A DNA stretch of 6,483 bases, from assembly GCA_019242435.1 (NCBI GenBank), contig JAFAVN010000225.1, forward strand, positions 1 through 6,483. The letters are read 5' to 3'. How positions within the stretch are numbered: the first letter of the stretch is position 1; every line of letters begins with the position of its first letter. The notes beneath the pieces are model-generated. The model was given only the letters and a program-made list of their open reading frames with translations, was not told the DNA's origin and searched no databases. This DNA comes from Verrucomicrobiota bacterium. Lineage in GTDB: Bacteria > Verrucomicrobiota > Verrucomicrobiia > Chthoniobacterales > JAFAMB01. Of this stretch, positions 1 to 4,505 are shown piece by piece. Made by a program: the position numbers and the translations under genes.

Positions 1-1
1 G

Positions 2-28
2 CTGGAAAAAGTTGCCCAGCAGTTGTAG
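2..28 (+). CDS. infB: C-terminal tail of a gene running in from the left, probably translation initiation factor IF-2
   Basis: Reading from base 2, the frame gives LEKVAQQL and then TAG at 26-28, which is only eight residues of protein. The end of bacterial IF-2 has the pattern of an acidic/aromatic stretch followed by a short basic-hydrophobic tail, and LEKVAQQL fits it. The stronger argument is context: rbfA directly follows infB in a great many bacteria, and the next gene here is rbfA on the same strand. The other two forward frames give no better ending. The identification is an inference from gene order plus a very short match. It could be any gene that ends here. Confidence 0.45.
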   Translation: MEKVAQQL

Positions 29-56
29 CCGGACTCCCCTGAAGCTCGTCCGGATC

Positions 57-84
57 ACAAATGACAGATGACAAATGACAAATG
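57..84. repeat. four tandem 7-bp repeats (ACAAATG)
   Basis: Four consecutive heptamers are visible: ACAAATG (57-63), ACAGATG (64-70), ACAAATG (71-77) and ACAAATG (78-84), with one substitution in the second. They lie 28 bp after the presumed infB stop. Two more heptamer arrays of different sequence occur in this window (2344-2378 and 3354-3391), so this is one instance of a recurring spacer type. Confidence 0.85.
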
Positions 85-94
85 CCTCACGCAT

Positions 95-130
95 TATTCT
101 CTCGGGTGAGCTGCGGAACTCGGGAGAATA
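95..130. repeat. imperfect hairpin in the infB-rbfA spacer
   Basis: The arms TATTCTCTCGGGT (95-107) and ACTCGGGAGAATA (118-130) pair over 13 positions, two of them G-U, with a 10-nt loop (108-117). It follows the ACAAATG array directly. No run of T follows on the + strand, so it does not look like an intrinsic terminator for infB. It may be an RNA processing site or part of a dispersed intergenic repeat. Confidence 0.55.
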
Positions 131-222
131 CTTGAAGAAGGGACGCAGGGTTTTACATCGCTCACAAAATTCAAAGCAGAGGAACTGAGGTAAAGAACCT
201 CTAATCTATTATCTCGCTCTTC

Positions 223-246
223 TCTGTGTCCTCTGTGTCTCTGTGG
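223..246. repeat. TCTGTG microrepeat abutting rbfA
   Basis: Three imperfect units, TCTGTGTCC (223-231), TCTGTGTC (232-239) and TCTGTGG (240-246), end nine bases before the rbfA start codon. From memory, this 'CTCTGTGTCTCTGTGG' string recurs between genes in many environmental bacterial genomes, and its complement encodes spurious peptides of the RHRGHRE kind. The recurrence is recalled and was not searched. Confidence 0.7.
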
Positions 247-255
247 TGAAAGTCT

Positions 256-615
256 ATGAAACATCGTTTGGAACGCGTCAACGAGGTGCTCAAGCGTGAG
301 TTGAGCGAACTGTTTTCGAGAGAGCTCAATTTTGAGCCGGAAGTTCTCGTAACGATCCCGGCCGTCGAGATCAGCCCCGATTTGAGACAATGTAATGTCT
401 ACGTAAGTGTCATCGGCACTGAATATCAGAAATCCGACGTTATCGCAGAGCTCGAAGAACACCGGATCGGTCTACAGCGCGAACTTTCGCGCCGGGTCGT
501 GCTAAAGTATACTCCACAGCTTCATTTCAAGCTCGATTCCTCGATAGAGCGGGGAAACCGCGTTCTCGAGATTATTCAAGATCTTGATCAGCCACCCGAT
601 GCGGATGAACAATGA
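256..615 (+). CDS. rbfA: Ribosome-binding factor A
   Basis: RbfA is a small KH-type RNA-binding protein that binds the immature 30S subunit near the 5' end of 16S rRNA, assists late maturation and is needed at low temperature. The 119-residue product has the full family outline: an N-terminal helix (MKHRLERVNEVLKRELSELF, residues 1-20), the strand and SPDL motif with NVYVSV (residues 33-52), and the C-terminal block YTPQLHFKLDSSIERG (85-100) followed by a helix. Length is normal (about 115-135). The ATG at 256 is the only start that preserves the N-terminal helix. The Shine-Dalgarno sequence is poor, with only GGTGA about 6 nt upstream, and that comes from the end of the TCTGTG repeat. The gene overlaps the start of nrnA by 11 bp (17 bp if nrnA begins at 599). 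Identification is firm. Confidence 0.96.
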   Translation: MKHRLERVNEVLKRELSELFSRELNFEPEVLVTIPAVEISPDLRQCNVYVSVIGTEYQKSDVIAELEEHRIGLQRELSRRVVLKYTPQLHFKLDSSIERGNRVLEIIQDLDQPPDADEQ

Positions 616-1582
616 ATTTACGCCCATTCGGAAGGCAATCGAGACGTCCGAGAACATTGCGATTCTGACTCATGTCCGTCCGGATGGGGACGCGATCGGG
701 TCTCAGTTGGCCATGGCTTTGAGCCTGCAAGCGCTTGGAAAGAAAGTCAGCGCCTGGAATGAGGATGGGCTGCCAGAGACGTTTGCTTTTCTCACCGGCT
801 CAGAGCTTGTCACCAGGCCACCTACTCAACCATTGGATTTCGACGTAGTGCTCGCGCTTGACACGGCAGCGAAGAACCGCCTGGGAACGGCCATTCAAGC
901 TGTCGCCCGATACAAAAACCTCATCAACATTGATCATCACGCCAGCAACCCGGGATACGGTGACCTCAACTACATCGATGTGAAATCACCTGCCACCGGC
1001 CAGGTGGTTTACGAACTCCTGCAAGATCAGCAGCTGCCATTTTCTCCCGCCATCGCGGACGCGCTTTTTGTCGCCATCTCCACCGACACCGGTTCCTTTC
1101 GCTACCAAAACACTAACGCCCGGACGTTTGAAATTGCCGGCCATTTGATCGAGGCGGGTGTTAACCTCGCGAAGGTTTCGAACCAGGTTTATGAGCGTTA
1201 TCCGAAACGCCGGATCGTTTTGTTGGGCGAGTTGATTAACGAAGCAACATTTCATCTGGACGATCGCATCTCAACTTTTACGCTCCGCGCAGAAACCAAA
1301 CAGAAGCTGGGAATCGATCCGGCTGATGTTGACGGTTTGATCGATGTGATCCGTAGCATCGACACAGTCGTCATCGCGATATTCTTCGAAGAAGTCAAGG
1401 ACGGGCGAGTCAGGATCAGTATGCGTTCGAAAAATCCGAAGATCGATGCGAATCGGATCTGTTCTACTTGGGGTGGCGGAGGACATGCACTCGCCGCCGG
1501 AGCACGCATCCGCGGCACCTTAGAAGAAGTGCGGGCAAAGGTCATCAATTACGTAAGCGATGAAGTCTCTAAATGCTCTTGA
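605..1582 (+). CDS. nrnA: DHH/DHHA1 phosphoesterase: nanoRNase / pAp phosphatase
   Basis: This enzyme degrades 2-5 nt RNA fragments to mononucleotides and in many bacteria also dephosphorylates 3'-phosphoadenosine 5'-phosphate; it is cytoplasmic and uses two metals. The DHH domain shows its motifs in order: HVRPDGDAIGS (residues 23-33), Asp86 in ALDTAAK, DHH at 110-112, and Asp161 in STDTGSFRY. The DHHA1 substrate-binding domain shows RISMRSKNPKID and GGGGHALAAG (290-299). All metal ligands expected for an active enzyme are present, and 325 residues is the usual size. I chose the ATG at 605 because MNNEFTPIRKAI matches the usual family start. ATG 599 and TTG 584 are in frame upstream and cannot be excluded. 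No good Shine-Dalgarno sequence is seen, so translation probably depends on ribosomes finishing rbfA, whose stop lies at 613-615. The last 23 bp overlap truB. The exact substrate cannot be read from the sequence. Confidence 0.93.
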   Translation: MNNEFTPIRKAIETSENIAILTHVRPDGDAIGSQLAMALSLQALGKKVSAWNEDGLPETFAFLTGSELVTRPPTQPLDFDVVLALDTAAKNRLGTAIQAVARYKNLINIDHHASNPGYGDLNYIDVKSPATGQVVYELLQDQQLPFSPAIADALFVAISTDTGSFRYQNTNARTFEIAGHLIEAGVNLAKVSNQVYERYPKRRIVLLGELINEATFHLDDRISTFTLRAETKQKLGIDPADVDGLIDVIRSIDTVVIAIFFEEVKDGRVRISMRSKNPKIDANRICSTWGGGGHALAAGARIRGTLEEVRAKVINYVSDEVSKCS

Positions 1583-2282
1583 TGGACTGTTGTTAGTCGA
1601 TAAAGAAGCGGACATGACTAGCCACGACGTGGTGGCGCTCGTTCGCCAGCGTTTAGGCGTCCAAAAGGTCGGGCACTGTGGTACCCTTGACCCGTTCGCC
1701 ACCGGGCTCCTGCTCATTGTAATCGGCCGCGGAACCAAGATTCAGGATCTCCTGATGAGCGAAGACAAAGAGTATGTGGGCACGCTGAAGCTTGGAGAAA
1801 TTACCGATTCTCAGGATCTCAGCGGAACCGTGCTCGAAACCCGGCCTGTCGATCAGATTGCTATCGCCCAGCTCGGATCCGCCTTTAGAAAATTTCACGG
1901 CGATTTCTATCAAACGCCACCGATGGTTTCTGCCATCAAACGCGACGGAGTACCCTTGTACAAGTTAGCCCGCCAAGGCAAGGTCGTCGACCGCGAGCCC
2001 CGCTTTGTACATGTCTATGCCCATGAAATTCGAGCGGTGCGACTGCCCGAGGTCGATTTTCGGGTGATCTGCAGCAAAGGGTTTTATGTGCGAACCTATG
2101 CGCATGATATCGGACTGGAGTTAGGCTGCGGCGGGCATCTCGCTGCCTTGAGGAGAATCAAGTCCGGCCGATTCTCAGTAGAACATGCAATCACCGTTCA
2201 GAATATCCGGAGCCTCGACCGAGAAGGCTTGATGGGGAAAGTGATCCCATTGCCGGATGTATCGCGTATGCGTGGAGCCTGA
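1560..2282 (+). CDS. truB: tRNA pseudouridine(55) synthase
   Basis: TruB isomerises U55 to pseudouridine in the T-loop of tRNAs. The 240-residue protein carries the catalytic block GHCGTLDPFATGLL with nucleophile Asp44, the stacking tyrosine in KEYVGTLKLG (Tyr72), the PPMVSAIKRDGVPLYKLARQG segment (120-140), and SKGFYVRTYAHDIG (172-185) with the conserved Arg178. It ends soon after the GGHLAALRRIKSGRF block. It therefore lacks the C-terminal PUA-like extension of the E. coli enzyme (about 314 residues) and belongs to the short TruB type common in several phyla. The ATG at 1560 lies inside the end of nrnA (overlap 1560-1582) without a clear Shine-Dalgarno sequence, which suggests translational coupling. 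Identification is firm. Confidence 0.96.
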   Translation: MKSLNALDGLLLVDKEADMTSHDVVALVRQRLGVQKVGHCGTLDPFATGLLLIVIGRGTKIQDLLMSEDKEYVGTLKLGEITDSQDLSGTVLETRPVDQIAIAQLGSAFRKFHGDFYQTPPMVSAIKRDGVPLYKLARQGKVVDREPRFVHVYAHEIRAVRLPEVDFRVICSKGFYVRTYAHDIGLELGCGGHLAALRRIKSGRFSVEHAITVQNIRSLDREGLMGKVIPLPDVSRMRGA

Positions 2283-2284
2283 AA

Positions 2285-2378
2285 TAGAATTTAGAATATC
2301 GAATTAAGGTTGAACCCTCCCGACGGCTGTTGATCCCACTCTTAATTCGAAATTCGATATTCTAAATTCTAAATTCTA
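2285..2378. repeat. foldback element of 7-bp units between truB and ribF
   Basis: The right half is five consecutive heptamers, AATTCGA, AATTCGA, TATTCTA, AATTCTA and AATTCTA (2344-2378). The left half (2285-2305) is three heptamers in the opposite orientation, TAGAATT, TAGAATA and TCGAATT. The left arm pairs perfectly with 2351-2371 over 21 bp, with 45 bp between the arms. A second register pairs 2299-2308 with 2341-2350. The central spacer is ordinary GC-richer sequence. As RNA it would form a long AU-rich stem between two operon genes. It begins two bases after the truB stop. Confidence 0.9.
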
Positions 2379-2402
2379 CTCATGCGTCAACGCACTAACC
2401 CC

Positions 2403-3359
2403 ATGCAGCTGTTACATTCAGTGGAACAGCTTGCATTGGTTCCTGCACCCGTTCATCTGGCTATCGGCGTATTCGACGGGGTCCATTTAGGACATCAAGC
2501 CGTTATCAACCGGGCCATTGCCGCCGCTCATAGTGAAGGCGGGAGCTCAGTCGTCCTCACTTTTCATCCGCATCCCATGAGAGTGTTGCGCCCGGAAAAA
2601 GCACCTCGCCTTTTGACGTCGACCCAGCACAAAACTCTGCTGATCGAACAGCTTGGGGTGACAGCGTTGCTTTTACAGGAGTTCTCAATCGAATTCTCCA
2701 GAACACCACCTCGCGATTTTGTGCTGCAACTCCTCAACTACTCCAAGGCTCTCAAAACCATCTGCGTTGGCGAAGGCTGGAGTTTCGGTGCTAACCGGTC
2801 GGGATCAGTCGATCTGTTGCGAGAACTCGCTGCTGCTGAAGGATTCGGTTTGGAAGTGGTCGAACCAATTGTCAGCGACGCACAAGTGATCAGCAGCACC
2901 CGCATCCGGGAAGCCGTTGAGAGAGGAGAACTGGATCAAGCAGCCAAGCTCCTAGGACGCGCATTCACTGTTCTCGGCACGGTGACCGAAGGAAATCGAT
3001 TGGGACGCCAGCTCGGGTTCCCCACTGCCAACCTGCGAACCCATAACGAACAGTTTCCTCCGGACGGCGTGTACGCGGTCAAAGCCTGGCATCGAAACAC
3101 AGAGTACGGAGGAGTAGTGAACATCGGGGTCCGGCCAACCTTGGAGCAAACCCGGGGTGAAAGGATTTTGGAAATTCACCTGTTTGACTTCGAACAAGAG
3201 ATCTATGGAGAGGATATAGAAGCCAGCTTTCTTCAGTACCTACGTCCGGAGAAAAAGTTCGAGAGCCTCGGTAGTCTCAAGGAGCAGATTGAGCGAGACG
3301 CCGCTATGGCCAGGGTCATTTATCAGGAGAGAAAGCGTGTTCAGGACAAGAGCCAGTAA
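2403..3359 (+). CDS. ribF: Bifunctional riboflavin kinase / FAD synthetase
   Basis: RibF phosphorylates riboflavin to FMN and then adenylylates FMN to FAD in the cytoplasm. The N-terminal nucleotidyltransferase domain shows GVFDGVHLGH (residues 22-31), FHPHP (54-58) and SSTRIRE (164-170). The C-terminal kinase domain shows GFPTAN (205-210), NIGVRPT (240-246) and EIHLFDF (257-263). The complete two-domain length (318 residues) is typical. I chose ATG 2403 because the distance from it to the nucleotide-binding motif matches E. coli RibF. ATG 2382 would add seven residues (MRQRTNP) and is possible, since neither site has a convincing Shine-Dalgarno sequence. The usual VGxDFxFG segment reads VGEGWSFG (122-129), a local deviation. 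The final CAG codon and TAA stop are already part of a heptamer repeat. Confidence 0.95.
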   Translation: MQLLHSVEQLALVPAPVHLAIGVFDGVHLGHQAVINRAIAAAHSEGGSSVVLTFHPHPMRVLRPEKAPRLLTSTQHKTLLIEQLGVTALLLQEFSIEFSRTPPRDFVLQLLNYSKALKTICVGEGWSFGANRSGSVDLLRELAAAEGFGLEVVEPIVSDAQVISSTRIREAVERGELDQAAKLLGRAFTVLGTVTEGNRLGRQLGFPTANLRTHNEQFPPDGVYAVKAWHRNTEYGGVVNIGVRPTLEQTRGERILEIHLFDFEQEIYGEDIEASFLQYLRPEKKFESLGSLKEQIERDAAMARVIYQERKRVQDKSQ

Positions 3360-3391
3360 TCAGTAATAGTCACTAATCACTAATCGCTAAT
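3354..3391. repeat. heptamer array overlapping the ribF stop codon
   Basis: The units are CAGTAAT (3354-3360), CAGTAAT (3361-3367), an extra AGT, CACTAAT (3371-3377), CACTAAT (3378-3384) and CGCTAAT (3385-3391). The first unit contributes the last sense codon and the stop of ribF. Each unit contains TAA, and because 7 is not a multiple of 3 the array closes all three + frames. A short inverted echo, TTACTGA, occurs at 3442-3448. Confidence 0.85.
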
Positions 3392-3475
3392 GGTTCTTCT
3401 GGGATCAACGTGGGTCGCGCAGCTAACCCCTTGTCCCGGAGTTACTGACTGCCTGGCTTTTCCGCCACCCCCCGG

Positions 3476-4027
3476 TCACCGGTCCAGATTAACCCCTAAA
3501 CGGCTCAGCACGCCAACCGTCAAAGTACCGGTCACAGGTTCGCCGGTTCTCAATTGATAAGTTTCGACCGCGTTTTGAGTATTTGGTCCGAAGCTCCCAT
3601 CGACTGCTCCCGAATAATACCCCAGTCGCCTTAGCGCTTGCTGAACCTGGCGAACTTGCCGAACCGTATACCCGTTAGCTGCCGTCAGATCCGCGCTCTC
3701 CACCGTTGTGCCCAACGGCAACCGATTGACGGGGCGCATAGGTTGGACCGTTCTGGGAGCAACCGGCACAGCCGAATCCAGAGCTGAACGATTGATATTG
3801 TTAAAAAGCAAGAACCGGCTGGTCGAAGCACTCTGTATAGCCTGGGCCTGATCCGGGCTCACCCGCGGTACCTGCACGATTATTGGCGCATTGGGATGGC
3901 CCGCAGGCTGGACATGTACGCTCGGGGCACTGTTGAAGACCATTACCGATCGCCCAAGGTTCTGGCCTTCCGCCCAAAAAGCCGGCATCAGAAATAGCGC
4001 TGCCGAGAACCAAAACAACTTTCTCAT
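3476..4027 (-). CDS. Secreted protein with a C-terminal peptidoglycan-binding (PG_binding_1-like) domain
   Basis: The 183-residue product begins with a clear signal peptide: MRK, a hydrophobic core, and a probable cleavage site near AEG-Q at residues 19-22. Residues 23-118 are low in recognisable features and rich in Pro, Val, Ala and Asn, and look like a flexible linker. Residues 121-180 form a peptidoglycan-binding repeat: VRQVQQALRRLGYYSGAVDG, then FGPNTQNAVETYQ, then a GEPVTGTLT turn and a final short helix. Such domains anchor proteins to the cell wall. No catalytic domain is attached, so the specific role is unknown. The start is well supported: AGGGAG lies 8 nt before the ATG. The gene lies 53 bp after tRNA-Val on the same strand and converges on ribF. 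Confidence 0.88.
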   Translation of the reverse strand: MRKLFWFSAALFLMPAFWAEGQNLGRSVMVFNSAPSVHVQPAGHPNAPIIVQVPRVSPDQAQAIQSASTSRFLLFNNINRSALDSAVPVAPRTVQPMRPVNRLPLGTTVESADLTAANGYTVRQVRQVQQALRRLGYYSGAVDGSFGPNTQNAVETYQLRTGEPVTGTLTVGVLSRLGVNLDR

Positions 4028-4035
4028 TTAGAAAT

Positions 4036-4041
4036 CTCCCT
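4036..4041 (-). promoter_or_regulatory. ribosome binding site of the peptidoglycan-binding protein gene
   Basis: On the minus strand the sequence reads AGGGAG followed by an 8-nt spacer and ATG. It is clearly better than the sites of the rbfA-nrnA-truB-ribF genes, and it fixes the start at 4027. Confidence 0.75.
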
Positions 4042-4080
4042 CAGGATTGTCGCCGTCGTTATGCTATGGCGCACCCAGAG

Positions 4081-4152
4081 TGCACGGTGAGGGAATCGAA
4101 CCCCCGACCTACTGGGTGTAAACCAGTCGCTCTACCGCTAAGCTAACCGTGC
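4081..4152 (-). tRNA. tRNA-Val (anticodon UAC)
   Basis: The 72-nt gene folds into a complete cloverleaf on the minus strand. The acceptor stem GCACGGT/ACCGTGC is perfect, the D-stem is GCTT/GAGC, and the anticodon stem ACTGG/CCAGT encloses loop TTTACAC. The anticodon TAC lies opposite 4118-4120. The T-arm is GGGGG-TTCGATT-CCCTC with one G-U pair, and the discriminator is A at 4081. The UAC anticodon reads GUA and, with the usual U34 modification, other GUN valine codons. The 3' CCA is not encoded: the next bases are CTC, so it must be added after transcription. The -35/-10 pair at 4202-4230 is a good candidate promoter. Confidence 0.97.
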
Positions 4153-4155
4153 TTT

Positions 4156-4187
4156 GTGGAGATTTCCACGATCTATTAGGATAGATC
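4156..4187. repeat. two adjacent small hairpins just upstream of tRNA-Val
   Basis: GTGGA-GATT-TCCAC (4156-4169) is followed without a gap by GATCTAT-TAGG-ATAGATC (4170-4187). The stems are perfect, 5 and 7 bp, with 4-nt loops. They would sit in the 5' leader of the tRNA precursor, 3 nt from the mature 5' end. They might affect RNase P or RNase E processing, which is inference. Confidence 0.55.
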
Positions 4188-4201
4188 TTCGGTGAACATT
4201 C

Positions 4202-4230
4202 CGTATAAGATGGTTTTGCCGCTCGGTCAA
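4202..4230 (-). promoter_or_regulatory. predicted housekeeping promoter for tRNA-Val
   Basis: On the minus strand TTGACC (4225-4230) and TATACG (4202-4207) are separated by exactly 17 bp. This agrees with the sigma-70 consensus at 5 of 6 and 4 of 6 positions. The predicted start near 4195 would give a leader of about 43 nt before the tRNA. Housekeeping factors in this phylum are assumed to read the same consensus. Confidence 0.5.
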
Positions 4231-4344
4231 CCGGGGCTTCTTTTGCCCAAGCTGCAGAAAAATTTGCATTGAGCCTCGGCCTCTTTCCTATGATAGCCTC
4301 GCGACAGGCCAGAACCACATTTTAGGACCCTTGCAGCCCTCCGA

Positions 4345-4360
4345 TGGCACGTCAGATGCT
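4345..4360 (+). promoter_or_regulatory. sigma-54 (RpoN) type -24/-12 promoter of amt-glnK
   Basis: The sequence TGGCACGTCAGATGCT matches TGGCACG-N4-TTGCW at 11 of 12 defined positions; only the first T of TTGC is A. The diagnostic GG (4346-4347) and GC (4358-4359) are separated by exactly 10 bp, as RpoN requires. Transcription would start near 4371, giving a leader of about 135 nt before amt. Ammonium channel and PII operons are classical sigma-54/NtrC targets under nitrogen limitation, so the location makes biological sense. No rpoN or activator gene is in the window to confirm it. Confidence 0.7.
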
Positions 4361-4417
4361 TGACTGCCAAAACAAGCAGCAAGTGTCGACTATTGCCTGG
4401 TAATAAGGAGCATGGTA

Positions 4418-4471
4418 ATGGCAGGCTGCTATGTCGTGAGCAGCCATAATTCTGTTCATAGAAAACACTAA
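4418..4471 (+). CDS. possible 17-residue leader peptide in the amt 5' UTR
   Basis: ATG at 4418 opens a short ORF encoding MAGCYVVSSHNSVHRKH, ending with TAA at 4469-4471. AAGGAG (4405-4410) precedes it with a 7-nt spacer and is the best Shine-Dalgarno arrangement on the + strand of this window. A second in-frame ATG at 4412 is too close to it. The ORF lies after the predicted sigma-54 start and ends 34 nt before the amt start, in a different frame. A 7-bp hairpin lies within the coding part. I recognise no family. It may be a real leader peptide controlling amt translation, or chance. Confidence 0.35.
   Translation: MAGCYVVSSHNSVHRKH
4424..4445 (+). repeat. hairpin inside the amt leader
   Basis: GGCTGCT (4424-4430) and AGCAGCC (4439-4445) form a perfect 7-bp GC-rich stem around the 8-nt loop ATGTCGTG. 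There is no T-run after it, so it is not an intrinsic terminator. It overlaps codons 3-10 of the short leader ORF, so a translating ribosome would open it. Confidence 0.6.
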
Positions 4472-4505
4472 CCCCGTTACTAGACATCACACAGCTGACT
4501 CTTCT

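Larger units (their letters stand above)
4153..4505. other. 353-bp divergent regulatory region between tRNA-Val and amt
   Basis: No conventional gene fits here. Left to right it holds the tRNA leader hairpins (4156-4187), the minus-strand tRNA promoter (4202-4230), a stretch without recognised sites (4231-4344) where enhancer sites for a sigma-54 activator would be expected, the sigma-54 type element (4345-4360), and a leader of about 135 nt containing a 17-codon ORF and a hairpin. I could not find a convincing NtrC-like dyad (GCAC...GTGC) in 4231-4344. Only a 5-bp pair, GGCCT (4278-4282) and AGGCC (4306-4310), is visible. Confidence 0.6.

Noticed and set aside
54..90. CRISPR array
   Set aside because: The units are 7 bp and directly adjacent, with no spacers.
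94..462. Minus-strand ORF of 122 codons across the rbfA start
   Set aside because: It runs antisense through rbfA and its C-terminal part is only the complement of intergenic repeats (the RHRGHRE type peptide), so it is a spurious frame.
2285..2378. Inverted repeat read as an intrinsic terminator of truB
   Set aside because: The stem is AT-rich with a 45-nt loop and no T-run after it, so it does not fit a rho-independent terminator.
4278..4310. GGCCT...AGGCC dyad as an NtrC enhancer site
   Set aside because: Five-base arms with 23 bp between them do not match the GCAC/GTGC pattern, and such short dyads occur by chance.
4360..4397. TTGACT at 4360-4365 as a sigma-70 -35 box for amt
   Set aside because: No acceptable -10 hexamer occurs 16-18 bp downstream, and the overlapping sigma-54 element is far better.
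4227..4490. Minus-strand ORFs (4227-4490 and 4109-4318) in the tRNA-amt region
   Set aside because: One runs through the tRNA gene, and the other covers the predicted promoter and amt leader. Neither has a ribosome site or recognisable domain.
4371..4505. Known nitrogen riboswitch (glutamine glnA RNA) in the amt leader
   Set aside because: I see no multi-stem core or conserved bases of that class, only one simple hairpin and a short ORF.
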